Source: Pseudophaeobacter flagellatus (GTDB lineage Bacteria; Pseudomonadota; Alphaproteobacteria; Rhodobacterales; Rhodobacteraceae). From it: 64,000 nt of DNA. The notes beneath the pieces were generated by a model. That model was given only the letters and a program-made list of their open reading frames with translations. It was not told the DNA's origin and searched no databases. Where the stretch lies: NCBI RefSeq assembly GCF_021228235.1, contig NZ_JAJQRG010000013.1, positions 1 to 64,000 of the forward strand, in the 5' to 3' direction. Positions 38,452-47,633 of the stretch are shown here, piece after piece. Numbering within the stretch: the stretch's first letter is position 1; each line of letters begins with the position of its first letter. A program made the position numbers and the translations under genes.

Positions 38452-39996
38452 TCAGCGGGTGCGGCGGCCGATTTCCGGGGCCTCTTGCAGTTTGGCTTCG
38501 TGTGCGGTGATCCAGTCAAGCGTCTGGTCGAAGGGCATTGGACGACCAATGCCAAAGCCCTGCACATGGCCACAGCCGAGCTGCGACAAGAGTGCGTGTT
38601 CGCCGGCGGTTTCCACCCCCTCGGCCAGGGTTTCCAGGTCCAGGCGCTCGGCCATGGTTAGGATCGCGGCAATCAGTTTTTGCTGTTCTGGGTCGCGGTC
38701 GGCACGCAGCACAAAGGAGCGGTCGATCTTGATCCGGGAGATATTGAACCGACGCACCGCCGAGATAGAGGCATGTCCGGTGCCAAAGTCATCCAGCTCA
38801 ATATGGCAGCCCAGATCGCTGAGCGCCGCAATATTGCGGGTTACCACATCATCAGGCCGATCCGTCATCACGGTTTCCAGAATTTCGATCGACAGACGCG
38901 CCGGGGGCAGATCAAAGCGCTCCAGCTCCCACTTGATGTTTTCCGCCAGGTTAGGGTTGCGCAGCTCTTGGGTGGCAAAGTTGACGCCAACGGCCGGCAC
39001 CTTCAGTCCTGCGGCATCCCAGGCATTCAGCGCGGTCAGAGAATGATAGAGCATGACCTGGCTAAGCCGTTCCATCAGGCCGGTTTCTTCCAGTAGGGGC
39101 AGAAACTTGCCGGGTGGGATCAGGCCGCGCACAGGGTGCATCCAACGGGCCAGGGCCTCAAAGCCTGAAACGCGGCCGGTGTCGGTGCAGAGCTGAGGCT
39201 GGAACCAGGGCTGGATATGGCCGGCTTCCAGCGCATCGGCGGCTTCCTCGCGCAGGTTGCCATGGGCTTTGCTGCGTTGATGCATATCGTTGGAAAAGAC
39301 CCGGATCCCAGAGGGCCCGTTTTGCTGTGCGTCGGACAGGGCCGCCGCTGCGGCGCCTGACCAGTCGCCATAGGATTTGCTTGGCGCGCGGGTGTTCAGG
39401 CAAAACCCGATAGAGCAAGAGACATAGACCGTGGTGCCATCCAGTGAGATCGGCTCTTCCACGGCGGATTGAATGCGCCCTGCCATCTGCACGCAGGTTT
39501 CCAGATCGAGTTGCAGCACCGGGGTCAGGCAGACGGCAAATTTGCTGTCGCCGATTCGGGCAACTGTATCGCCGTTGCGCAGGGTGCTGGCGATACGTTC
39601 GCCGCAGCTTTGAATAACCCGGTCGCAGGCCTCTTGGCCCTCGCGGTTGCTCAGTTCTTTGAATTCGTCAATTTCGATGTAGTACAGTGCCGACCGCAGC
39701 TCGGTTCTGGCGCAATCTTCAACGATTCGCTCCATGTCCAGCTCAAACCCTTCGCGCAGCATCAGCCCGGTCACGCTGTCGCGCGGCGCAAGATTCCGGC
39801 CATAGGCGGAAAACCCGCCAAAAAAAGCAAAGATGACAGGCATGCCCAGAGCAACCCAAAGTAGAGCAGCTTCGCCACCGATCCAGAAGGTTGCAAGGGT
39901 AAGCGCAGGCAAGAACGCAAGAATCGGCGGCGCAAGCAGCGCCGGAGCCAATCTTGTTCGAATTCGGTAAAGGAGACCTGAATTCGCTTTTGTCAT
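38452..39996 (-). CDS. Cyclic-di-GMP phosphodiesterase (degenerate GGDEF plus EAL)
   Basis: This 514-residue protein has two membrane helices near the N terminus (about 20-37 and 44-62), a GGDEF domain whose active-site motif is degenerate (RIGDSKFAV, residues 147-155), and an intact EAL domain. EAL key elements are FEALARW (Glu280), VNFATQEL, ETVM, LDDFGTG, IKIDRSF and AEGVE, so phosphodiesterase activity is expected. It is placed between ttcA and yidC on the same strand. Confidence 0.92.
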   Translation of the reverse strand: MTKANSGLLYRIRTRLAPALLAPPILAFLPALTLATFWIGGEAALLWVALGMPVIFAFFGGFSAYGRNLAPRDSVTGLMLREGFELDMERIVEDCARTELRSALYYIEIDEFKELSNREGQEACDRVIQSCGERIASTLRNGDTVARIGDSKFAVCLTPVLQLDLETCVQMAGRIQSAVEEPISLDGTTVYVSCSIGFCLNTRAPSKSYGDWSGAAAAALSDAQQNGPSGIRVFSNDMHQRSKAHGNLREEAADALEAGHIQPWFQPQLCTDTGRVSGFEALARWMHPVRGLIPPGKFLPLLEETGLMERLSQVMLYHSLTALNAWDAAGLKVPAVGVNFATQELRNPNLAENIKWELERFDLPPARLSIEILETVMTDRPDDVVTRNIAALSDLGCHIELDDFGTGHASISAVRRFNISRIKIDRSFVLRADRDPEQQKLIAAILTMAERLDLETLAEGVETAGEHALLSQLGCGHVQGFGIGRPMPFDQTLDWITAHEAKLQEAPEIGRRTR

Positions 39997-40060
39997 GTTC
40001 AGACCTTTCGCCTAAAGCAGGGTGCATCGGCAGAATAGAGGGCTGGTTCTGACTCGCGGG

Positions 40061-40948
40061 TTAACGCAACAAGGGTATTTCTGCTGAATCTGCAGAATCT
40101 TCGCCAGAATTGCGCTCCAACCCGATAAAATCAAAAAGCTTAGGATCAAGTAGATGTGATGGACGTGCATTCGTCAAGGCGCGGAACATCACCTGGCGGC
40201 GACCGGGACTGTTTGCTTCCCATTGGTCGAGAATCTGCTTCACCTGTTGGCGCTGCAGCCCATCCTGGCTACCGCATAGGTCGCAAGGAATGATCGGATA
40301 GTCCATCGCTCGGGCAAATTTCTCGCAGTCGGCTTCGGCCACATGGGCGAGCGGGCGATAGACAAATAGGTCGCCTTCCTCGTTCAGCAGCTTGGGCGGC
40401 ATGGTGGCCAGGCGCCCGCCGTGGAACAGATTCATGAAGAAGGTCTCAAGAATATCATCCCGGTGATGGCCCAAAATGACCGCAGAGCATCCTTCTTCCC
40501 GCGCGACCCTGTACAAATTCCCCCGCCGCAGACGCGAGCACAACGCGCAGAAGGTGCGCCCCTCGGGGATCTTGTCGACCACGATGCTATAGGTGTCCTG
40601 ATATTCAATCCGATGCGGCACGCCCATCTTTTCCAGAAATGCGGGCAGCACAGTAGCTGGAAAGCCCGGTTGCCCCTGATCCAGATTGCAGGCCAAAAGA
40701 TCCACGGGCAGCAGGCCGCGCCACTTCAGCTCATGGAGCACGGCCAAGAGGGTATAGCTGTCCTTGCCCCCCGAGAGGCAGACCAGCCAGCGCGGGGTGC
40801 TGCCATCGGCGGGGCGTTCCACCATACCGTATTGTTCAATTGCTTCACGCGCCTGGCGCACAATGCGTTTGCGCAGCTTCTTGAACTCGGTGGTCGAGGG
40901 GGCGCCGGCAAACAGCGCATGGATTTCGGTTTGATCATCATCAAGCAT
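40061..40948 (-). CDS. ttcA: tRNA 2-thiocytidine(32) synthetase
   Basis: This 295-residue protein has the PP-loop SGGKDS (59-64), the CALC pair near residue 135 and the CDLC pair near residue 222 that bind the 4Fe-4S cluster. TtcA thiolates cytidine 32 of some tRNAs, including tRNA-Arg(ACG) in E. coli. The window carries two such tRNA genes 5 kb away. Confidence 0.93.
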   Translation of the reverse strand: MLDDDQTEIHALFAGAPSTTEFKKLRKRIVRQAREAIEQYGMVERPADGSTPRWLVCLSGGKDSYTLLAVLHELKWRGLLPVDLLACNLDQGQPGFPATVLPAFLEKMGVPHRIEYQDTYSIVVDKIPEGRTFCALCSRLRRGNLYRVAREEGCSAVILGHHRDDILETFFMNLFHGGRLATMPPKLLNEEGDLFVYRPLAHVAEADCEKFARAMDYPIIPCDLCGSQDGLQRQQVKQILDQWEANSPGRRQVMFRALTNARPSHLLDPKLFDFIGLERNSGEDSADSAEIPLLR

Positions 40949-41070
40949 ATCGGCCCCCTAGCCCCTGGCGCAGCTTTTGCCAAGGAAAAAGGGTGCGCGA
41001 GTCGCAATAGCCCAGCGATAGGCCAGTGACAGGGGGCCTATCCGGCAGGGGGTGCTGGACTGTCTGGCGA

Positions 41071-41319
41071 TTACTTCTTTGGTGGCGCGGTGGGCTTTTG
41101 ATCTGGCACCGGATCATAACCGTCGCCCCCAAGCGGATGGCAGCGGCCAATGCGGCGCAGCGTCAGCCAGGTCCCCTTGATGCCGCCATGCTTTTCATAG
41201 GCTTCCAGCGCGTAGGCCGAACAGGTCGGTTGATAGCGGCAGTTGAAACCCACCCAGGGTGAAAACAGCAGCCGATAGGCGCGGACCGGCAGGGCAAGGA
41301 TATGGGCAAGCGGCGTCAT
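41071..41319 (-). CDS. yidD: Membrane protein insertion efficiency factor YidD
   Basis: This 82-residue protein has the family sequence FNCRYQPTCSAYALEAYEKHG and GRCHPLGGDGYDPVP. It is located between rnpA and yidC as usual, and helps YidC-dependent insertion in E. coli. Confidence 0.94.
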   Translation of the reverse strand: MTPLAHILALPVRAYRLLFSPWVGFNCRYQPTCSAYALEAYEKHGGIKGTWLTLRRIGRCHPLGGDGYDPVPDQKPTAPPKK

Positions 41320-41356
41320 GGGGGCAAGATAGGGGTAAGAGCCAGCCGGTAACAGA

Positions 41357-41803
41357 TCACCCGTGGATTTTTTTCAGCGCATAAGCCAGATCGCGCTGCA
41401 GATCCTGAAAATCTCGGCTGGCGGTCACCTCGGCACGGCCAATCAGGACATAGTCCCAGCCGTCGCGACCCTGTTGCGGAAGCACCAGGCGGGCGGCTTC
41501 GCGCAGGCGTCGTTTGGCGCGGTTGCGTGCCACGGCATTGCCAACCTTTTTAGAACAGGTGAAGCCAACACGAAAGCCGGGCTCGGGGGTCTCGCCGTCG
41601 CGGCGCTTGCGCCCCTGAACCATCATGCTTTGGGTGCCCTGCCGACGGGCGCGGGCTGCGGCCAGAAAGGCGCTGCGCTTGGCCAGAACGGTCAAGGGGG
41701 GGGCTTTTTCGGTGGCCTGTTTGGGGGCTGGGCAAACAGAAACCGCCGAAGGCTGGTTCCCGTGGCCAGCTGTGCTGTCCTTTGGGGCCTTCGGCGGTGT
41801 CAT
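41357..41803 (-). CDS. rnpA: Ribonuclease P protein component
   Basis: The ATG at 41803 follows AAGGA and gives 148 residues. The core from LTVLAKRSAFLAA onward has GFTCSKKVGNAVARNRAKRR, the RNR motif that contacts the catalytic RNA. An N-terminal Pro/Ala-rich extension of about 37 residues precedes it and is not needed for the fold. RNase P matures the 5' ends of tRNAs. Confidence 0.93.
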   Translation of the reverse strand: MTPPKAPKDSTAGHGNQPSAVSVCPAPKQATEKAPPLTVLAKRSAFLAAARARRQGTQSMMVQGRKRRDGETPEPGFRVGFTCSKKVGNAVARNRAKRRLREAARLVLPQQGRDGWDYVLIGRAEVTASRDFQDLQRDLAYALKKIHG

Positions 41804-41829
41804 ATCTGTCAATCCTTGGGGCCTCGCGC

Positions 41830-41964
41830 TTATGCGCTCAGCTCCTTGCGGCCACGGGCGCGGCGTGCGTTAAGGATCTTGCGGCCTGCCTTGGTGGCCA
41901 TGCGCGCACGAAAACCGTGGCGACGTTTACGAACCAGGTTCGAGGGCTGAAAGGTGCGTTTCAT
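41830..41964 (-). CDS. rpmH: 50S ribosomal protein L34
   Basis: This 44-residue Arg/Lys-rich protein starts [19 protein letters not shown] and ends GRKELSA, matching L34 over its full length. It heads the rpmH-rnpA-yidD cluster. The upstream gap to 42308 shows no gene and should contain its promoter. Confidence 0.97.
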   Translation of the reverse strand: MKRTFQPSNLVRKRRHGFRARMATKAGRKILNARRARGRKELSA

Positions 41965-42308
41965 CGCTCCGGTCTCCAATTTCTACAGGGGGCAGCGGAA
42001 TCGCTCCCCGTGGTGTTTATCTCGAAGCCCGGTCTTTAGAAGGGATTCTCGGGCAAGTCAAACGCTGAGCCCTGACTTTTGTCGCGCCCGGGCAAGATTT
42101 CTGCCAAAAAGGCCTGAATTTACCGAGGCAGGCCGCAAAATGCTGCAAATCGGCGGGGCAGGGTGCGAATCTTCACAAAAACACATCTAACAGATCAAGG
42201 CCGCGTGATAAGCCCGTGCCAGACCTCGTCTCGGGTTGCATTTGGCGCTAGCAGGTATTGGCAGCTAGACTTGTGGTCCAGGACAGACGACCAAGAGAGA
42301 TGAGACAT

Positions 42309-43061
42309 ATGACCAAGACGCCAAAACAAGGGCTTGCCCGCCACCTGCCGCTGATCGCAGTGGTTGCGGTCGCGCTGATCGGTGCGGTGACCCTGAAGGA
42401 TCACCTTAGCTTTGATACGCTGCGCGATAACCGCGAGGCGCTGATGGCTTTTCGCGATCAGAACTACCTGGGACTGGTGGCGCTTTTTGTCGGGCTGTAC
42501 GTCCTGATTGTGACCTTTTCCCTGCCGGGTGCGGCGGTAGCCTCGGTCACGGGGGGCTTTCTGTTTGGTTTGGGTGCGGGCACTGCGCTGAACGTTATAT
42601 CGGCGACCATTGGGGCGTCGGGGATCTTTCTTGCGGCCCGCCTGGGATTGGGCGAGATGCTCACGGCGAAGCTCGAAGCGAGTGAAGGCCGGGTTCAGAT
42701 GTTGAAGAATGCGCTGCGCCAGAACGAGGTGGAAGTGCTGCTGCTGTTGCGCCTGGTGCCCGCGGTGCCGTTCTTTGTTGCCAACCTGTTGCCCGCGCTT
42801 GTGGGGGTGCGGTTTGGTAACTTCCTGTGGACCACGGCGATTGGCATCATTCCGGGGGCAATTGTCTTTACCTGGATCGGGGTCGGCGTCGGAGAGGTCT
42901 TTGATCGCGGTGAAGATCCGGACCTGTCTCTGCTGTGGGAGCCGCATGTGATTGGCCCGCTTCTGGGGCTGTGTGTCTTGGCGGTGATGCCGATCATCGT
43001 GAAGACCCTGCGCCCCAAAAGCGCCAAGCCCACCCCCAAGCCCCCAACAAAGGCGCGCTGA
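42309..43061 (+). CDS. TVP38/TMEM64 (DedA-like) membrane protein
   Basis: This 250-residue multispanning protein has GAAVASVTGGFLFGLGAG and the re-entrant region RLVPAVPFFVANLLPALVGV, features of the TVP38/DedA family (phospholipid scramblase-like proteins). An ATG at 42300 is an alternative start. It is followed 3 nt later by a disulfide oxidoreductase gene, an association seen in many bacteria. Confidence 0.88.
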   Translation: MTKTPKQGLARHLPLIAVVAVALIGAVTLKDHLSFDTLRDNREALMAFRDQNYLGLVALFVGLYVLIVTFSLPGAAVASVTGGFLFGLGAGTALNVISATIGASGIFLAARLGLGEMLTAKLEASEGRVQMLKNALRQNEVEVLLLLRLVPAVPFFVANLLPALVGVRFGNFLWTTAIGIIPGAIVFTWIGVGVGEVFDRGEDPDLSLLWEPHVIGPLLGLCVLAVMPIIVKTLRPKSAKPTPKPPTKAR

Positions 43062-43064
43062 ACC

Positions 43065-44522
43065 ATGACATCTGCCCCGGCAACCGATACCGCAGCCGCA
43101 TCCCAAACCCCGCTGAAATGTGACCTGCTGGTGATCGGCGCCGGATCGGGCGGGTTGTCGGTGGCGGCAGGTGCCAGCCAGATGGGGGCTTCGGTGGTGC
43201 TTCTTGAGGGGCACAAGATGGGCGGCGACTGTTTGAACTATGGCTGTGTGCCTTCCAAGGCGCTGCTGGCCAGCGCCAAGGCGGCCTATGGCCAAAGCAC
43301 CAGCGCAGCCTTTGGTGTGGCCGAGGTGACGCCCGCCGTGGATTACGCCGCAGCCAATACCCATGTGCAGAACACCATCGATGCGATCACCCCGATGGAT
43401 AGCCAAGAGCGGTTCGAGGGGTTCGGCGTGCGGGTGATCCGCGAATTTGGCCGCTTTATTTCCCCAGCCGAGGTGCAGGCCGGCAATCATGTGATCCGCG
43501 CCCGCCGGGTGGTGATCGCCACCGGATCCTTGCCGCTGGTGCCACCGGTGCCGGGGCTGGAGACTGTGCCCTATGAAACCAATGAAACCCTGTTTGATCT
43601 GCGCAGCTGCCCAGAGCATCTGCTGATCATCGGCGGTGGTCCGATTGGCATTGAAATGGCGCAGGCGCATATTCGGCTGGGCAGCAGGGTCACGGTGATC
43701 GAAGGCGAACGCGCGTTGGGCGGTGATGACCCAGAGGCCGCCGCCGTTGTACTGGACTCGCTGCGCAATGAGGGCGTGATGATTGCCGAGAACGCCATGG
43801 CAGCCCAGATCAGCGGTGAGGCTGGTGCCATCGAGGTGAAAACCAGGGATGGGCGCCGCTTTACCGGCTCGCATCTCTTGGTGGCGGTGGGCCGCAAGAG
43901 CAATACGGACAGGCTGGATCTTGCGGCCGGCGGGATCACGCCGAGCAAAACCGGCATCAAGGTGGACGCTGCGCTGCGCACCAGCAACCGTCGCGTCTAT
44001 GCTATTGGCGATGTCGCGGGGGGGATGCAGTTTACCCATGTGGCGGGCTATCACGCCGGGGTGATCATCCGCTCGGCGCTGTTTGGCCTGCCGTCCAAGG
44101 CGCAGGAACTGCACCTGCCGCGCGCCACCTATAGTGACCCGGAACTGGCCCAGGTCGGCCTGACAGAGGCTAAGGCTCGCGCCCGGTATGGCGATGAGGT
44201 GGAATTGGCGCGGTTTGATTTTGCCCATAATGACCGCGCCCTGGCAGAGCTGAAAACCAAGGGTTTCATCAAGGTGATGGTGGTTAAAGGACGCCCGGTG
44301 GGGGCGACGATTGTCGGGCACCAAGCGGGGGAATTGATTTCATTGTGGTCGCTTGCTTTGGCAAATAGGTTGAAGATGAGCCAGGTTGCCGCAATGGTGG
44401 CGCCATATCCGTCAATCGGGGAGATCAATAAACGTGTCGCTGGCGCCTACTTCTCACCACGGTTGTTTGACAGTGCGCTGGTTAAGCGCGCGGTGCGCTT
44501 TGTGCAGCGTTGGATCCCTTAA
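43065..44522 (+). CDS. FAD-dependent pyridine nucleotide-disulfide oxidoreductase
   Basis: This 485-residue protein has the FAD motif GAGSGG (25-30), the redox pair in GGDCLNYGCVPSK (Cys56, Cys61), an NAD-binding GGGPIGIEMA and the second FAD motif YAIGDVAGG. It resembles mercuric-reductase/lipoamide-dehydrogenase enzymes. The C-terminal catalytic His-Pro of lipoamide dehydrogenase and glutathione reductase is replaced by Tyr-Pro (PYPSIGEI), and the MerA C-terminal cysteine pair is absent, so neither activity is assured. The substrate is unknown. Confidence 0.88.
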   Translation: MTSAPATDTAAASQTPLKCDLLVIGAGSGGLSVAAGASQMGASVVLLEGHKMGGDCLNYGCVPSKALLASAKAAYGQSTSAAFGVAEVTPAVDYAAANTHVQNTIDAITPMDSQERFEGFGVRVIREFGRFISPAEVQAGNHVIRARRVVIATGSLPLVPPVPGLETVPYETNETLFDLRSCPEHLLIIGGGPIGIEMAQAHIRLGSRVTVIEGERALGGDDPEAAAVVLDSLRNEGVMIAENAMAAQISGEAGAIEVKTRDGRRFTGSHLLVAVGRKSNTDRLDLAAGGITPSKTGIKVDAALRTSNRRVYAIGDVAGGMQFTHVAGYHAGVIIRSALFGLPSKAQELHLPRATYSDPELAQVGLTEAKARARYGDEVELARFDFAHNDRALAELKTKGFIKVMVVKGRPVGATIVGHQAGELISLWSLALANRLKMSQVAAMVAPYPSIGEINKRVAGAYFSPRLFDSALVKRAVRFVQRWIP

Positions 44523-44537
44523 CCCGGAAAGAGCGCC

Positions 44538-45923
44538 ATGCTGAATTCGCTTTCAGGCCGGTTTTTGGTTCTGACCATTGTCTTTGTCATGCTGGCCGAG
44601 GTGCTGATCTTCGTGCCCTCGATTTCTCGCTTTCGTCTTGATTACCTGGCAGATCGGCTGGAGCGGGCGCAGATTGCCTCTCTGGCGCTGCTGGCGGATG
44701 ATATGCTGGATACCGAGCTGGAGGCGGAGCTGCTGGAAAACGCCGGGGTCTATAACGTGGTGCTGCGCCGCGATGAGATCCGCCAGCTGATGCTGTCGTC
44801 GCCCATTCCGCAAGAGATCGCAGGCACCTATGATTTGCGTATGGCCTCGGCTTTTACCCTGATCGGGGATGCCTTCTTGCAGTTGTTCAGCGCGGAAAAC
44901 CGGATCATCCGGGTGATTGGCGCGCCGGTGCGTGATGCGGGGCTGCTGATCGAGATCACGATTGAAACCGCGCCGCTGCGCAGCGCCATGATCGATTATG
45001 GCATTCGGGTGCTGCTGCTTTCGGCGGTGATTTCCATTTTTACCGCTCTGCTGCTGTTTGCGGCCGTCCGTGCCTTTCTGGTGCGCCCGATCAAGGGGGT
45101 TGTGGGCTATATGCAGCGCTACGCTGCCGCGCCGGAAGATGCCCGGGGTATCATCCACCCCAGTGCCGGCGTGCGCGAGCTGCGCGAGGCTGAAGAGGCG
45201 CTGTTGCAATTGCAGACCGAGCTGACCCAGGCGCTGCGCCAACGCGAACGGCTGGCACAACTGGGCGGCGCCGTGGCCAAGATCAGCCATGATCTGCGAA
45301 ATATCCTGACCTCTGCGCAGCTGTTCACCGACCGTATCGAGGCAAGCGAGGACCCCTTGGTGCGGCGGCTGGCCCCCAAGCTGGTGAATTCGATTACCCG
45401 GGCGGTGTCGCTCTGTGAGGGCACGCTGGCCTTTGGGCGTGCCGAAGAGCCGGCGCCAACCTTTGCCCGCATTGCCCTGTGCGAGCTGGTCGAGGATATC
45501 GTTGAAAGTGAACTGCTGGTGTCCGATGAAACAGGGGTTGAGATCCTCAATGAGGTGCCAAAGGGCATGATGCTGCGCGGCGATAGCGAACAGCTGTTTC
45601 GGGTGGTGATGAACCTGGTGCGCAACGCCCGTCAGGCGATTGTCGCTACTGGCATCGCGGGCCGCGTCACCATCGCCGCCGGCGAGGATGACGCGGCCTG
45701 GTGGATCACGGTTTCTGACACCGGCCCAGGCCTGCCGCAACGCGCCCAGGATAATCTGTTCACCCCGTTTCAGGGCAGTGCGCGCAAGGGGGGCAGCGGT
45801 TTGGGGCTGACCATCGCCGCTGAACTGATCAAGGGGCATGGCGGCTCTTTGGTGCTGCGTGAAACCGGTGCTGAGGGCAGTCTTTTTGAAATCCACCTGC
45901 CCAAGGGCGACGGAACCTTGTGA
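44538..45923 (+). CDS. Sensor histidine kinase
   Basis: This 461-residue membrane kinase has two helices (about 8-27 and 157-178) around an extracytoplasmic sensor region, then a coiled linker, the H box KISHDLRN (His251), N box NLVRNARQAI, and G boxes DTGPGLP and GSGLGLTIA. No response regulator gene is nearby, so it is an orphan. It lies directly before the tRNA pair. Confidence 0.9.
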   Translation: MLNSLSGRFLVLTIVFVMLAEVLIFVPSISRFRLDYLADRLERAQIASLALLADDMLDTELEAELLENAGVYNVVLRRDEIRQLMLSSPIPQEIAGTYDLRMASAFTLIGDAFLQLFSAENRIIRVIGAPVRDAGLLIEITIETAPLRSAMIDYGIRVLLLSAVISIFTALLLFAAVRAFLVRPIKGVVGYMQRYAAAPEDARGIIHPSAGVRELREAEEALLQLQTELTQALRQRERLAQLGGAVAKISHDLRNILTSAQLFTDRIEASEDPLVRRLAPKLVNSITRAVSLCEGTLAFGRAEEPAPTFARIALCELVEDIVESELLVSDETGVEILNEVPKGMMLRGDSEQLFRVVMNLVRNARQAIVATGIAGRVTIAAGEDDAAWWITVSDTGPGLPQRAQDNLFTPFQGSARKGGSGLGLTIAAELIKGHGGSLVLRETGAEGSLFEIHLPKGDGTL

Positions 45924-46049
45924 AGGCGCGAAGAGCCAACTGATGGGGGGGCAAGACTGGTAGCAAGATTGGCGGAATTCAAAAAGACTGGCAGGATTTT
46001 GTTTTTGGGGTTGCGCGCTTCAGTCCCGAGGACTAAACCCCGCCGCAGT

Positions 46050-46126
46050 GGACCGATAGCTCAGCTGGATAGAGTACCTGACTACGAATCAGGGGGTCGG
46101 GGGTTCGAATCCTCCTCGGTCCGCCA
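46050..46126 (+). tRNA. tRNA-Arg (anticodon ACG), copy 1
   Basis: A 77-nt gene with acceptor pairing GGACCGA (46050-46056) to TCGGTCC (46116-46122), anticodon ACG at 46084-46086, a TTCGAAT T-loop and an encoded CCA (46124-46126). The first anticodon base should be deaminated to inosine by TadA. Confidence 0.97.
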
Positions 46127-46226
46127 CGCTTTCAAATCTTCCCGATGTGGTTGGTTTGAAAAGGTTTTTGGAAGGGGCCAAATTGGCTTGCTTCTTCTTC
46201 GCAGGGGCCTTAAATCCTGCAGCAGT

Positions 46227-46303
46227 GGACCGATAGCTCAGCTGGATAGAGTACCTGACTACGAATCAGGGGGTCGGGGGTTCGAATCCTCCTCGGTCCG
46301 CCA
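46227..46303 (+). tRNA. tRNA-Arg (anticodon ACG), copy 2
   Basis: Identical base for base to the copy 177 nt upstream, including the CCA end. Short flanking similarity before each copy (ending GCAGT) suggests a local duplication. Its 3' end marks the beginning of the accessory region. Confidence 0.97.
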
Positions 46304-46458
46304 CTGCCTTTTTGTCAGATGCCAAGCAAAACCGACTTTTGTGACAGATAGCTGACCCAGTCGGCGGAATTTCCTGAAATCATAGCAGCGTTGCTCAGTT
46401 GAGCGGGTGATCGTAAGATACGGCCAATCCAGCCTTTGTCTGATCTCGGAAGCCTCGC

Positions 46459-46851
46459 TTGGTCAAAAGCCTACCTGCCACTCCCGGAACGAACTTCCCG
46501 CAGTTGCCGCTGACGGTGGCACATGCCGCGTGCGAGCCCGCTACTTCCTTGCTGTCGCGGCTTGCGGCCAGGAACGGCGCTATATCGATGCAGAGGTTCT
46601 GCGGCGACATTGCCTTTCCGATCGACCCGCTGTTTCGTGGTGAGAAGGTGGCTATTGATCAATTGGCACAGCTGGCAGGGTGTGACGTGGGCGCATTGGT
46701 GCGGGTATCTATCCGCCACCTCGGTAAGGGCCATTTTCGCCTGAGAGAAGAATTTGCCTCCCTTCAGAGCTTTCAGCGCACGCGCATCCGCGTCTGCCCA
46801 GAGTGCATACGGTCCGAGATGCCGTCATCCGATTGTTCGGATCGGTTTTGA
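46459..46851 (+). pseudogene. TniQ-like transposition protein, N-terminal remnant
   Basis: The frame opens at a TTG and shows the N-terminal TniQ pattern: SLPATPGTNFPQL, SLLSRLAARNG (about 31-41), QRFCGDIAFP, LAQLAG, and RVCPECIR (about 111-118). TniQ proteins act in target choice of Tn7- and Tn5053-like transposons. The frame ends by running into an IS110 remnant, and no TniA or TniB partner is seen. It starts 155 nt after the second tRNA-Arg. Confidence 0.65.
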
Positions 46852-46987
46852 AGCGGGCACGATGAGCCAACATCTTTTCTATGGATTGACCAATGACGGT
46901 TTCGACGTTGTCTGCATGGAAGCCCGACAGGTCAGCGCGGCACTGTCGGCAATGCGCAACAAAACAGACAAGAACGATGTGGCATGA
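46835..46987 (+). mobile_element. IS110-family transposase fragment
   Basis: The frame encodes VRIGFEAGTMSQHLFYGL, VVCMEARQVSAALSAM and NKTDKND, the N-terminal DEDD-domain region of IS110 transposases. It stops two codons after the conserved NKTDKND, so only about 50 residues remain. Confidence 0.75.
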
Positions 46988-47239
46988 CGTAACCACACAC
47001 CGCCCAACCTGAACGGGGTCGTCCCTCACCGGACGAGGTCTGTGGAAGAAGCCGAAAAGGGCTGCTGCGCAAAGAGAAGCGCGTCCCAAAGCAAGGCTCT
47101 CCACTGCCAATCCGACACATGCGTGCAGCGATGATATCAGGTCATCAGTCAGACTGCGAAGAGAAGCGTGACCCGGATGAGTGACAATGGCCCATGAAAA
47201 AAGGAAAACGAGCTTGACCCAAACACCCAATTAGAGAAG

Positions 47240-47407
47240 CCGACCTTGGCCAGGATCACCCTTGCCGCAGCGCAGCTTCCCCATACCGCCGTCCAGACAT
47301 GCCTGACGATGAAAGTGCTGTTCGGCATGGCATTGCGCCAGACGACTGGTTTCGTCGATAGCCTACTGAGACTGGTCGGTCTGGTGGGCATGAATGGTAA
47401 AGCGTGA
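47240..47407 (+). mobile_element. IS5-family transposase fragment
   Basis: The frame ending at 47407 encodes VQTCLTMKVLFGMALRQTTG followed by FVDSLLRLVGL, the N-terminal core of IS5-type DDE transposases. About 50 residues remain and the rest of the element is missing. The fragment cuts the 3' end of the opposing DUF4258-like gene. Confidence 0.75.
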
Positions 47408-47633
47408 TTACGTTCTCGCACTTGACGATGAGTTTGGTGCCCCGCAGACGTTCGATTTGCTGGATTTCGTGCCGACGCCTCTCGATCTCGCGGGCTGCGT
47501 CCTTGTCGCTGAGAAAGAACGCATCGTCGGCTACACGCGTCGCAACACTGAGAACCAGACTGACGTCGGCGTTTCGAAATCCGCGCTGGCGCATCCGTGT
47601 TTCGGCGTGTTTAGTGAAGCGAAGGTCATGCAT
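47408..47633 (-). pseudogene. DUF4258-like small protein, 3' end replaced by IS remnant
   Basis: About 75 residues resemble a DUF4258 protein: FTKHAETRMRQRGFRNADV at the start, then FLSDKDAAREIERR and a strand NVITLYHS. The open frame continues to 47256, but that part is the reverse of the IS5 fragment, so the original C terminus is lost. Its start overlaps the end of the 228-codon frame upstream by 8 nt. Such small proteins are sometimes RelE-like toxins, but no catalytic residues can be claimed. Confidence 0.5.

Noticed and set aside
36512-39096. Long plus-strand frames opposite yidC and the EAL gene
   Set aside because: Antisense to clearly conserved proteins; composition is that of reversed codons.
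45969-46355. Open frame of 128 codons covering both tRNA genes
   Set aside because: It contains the translated tRNA sequence twice; the tRNA genes explain it fully.
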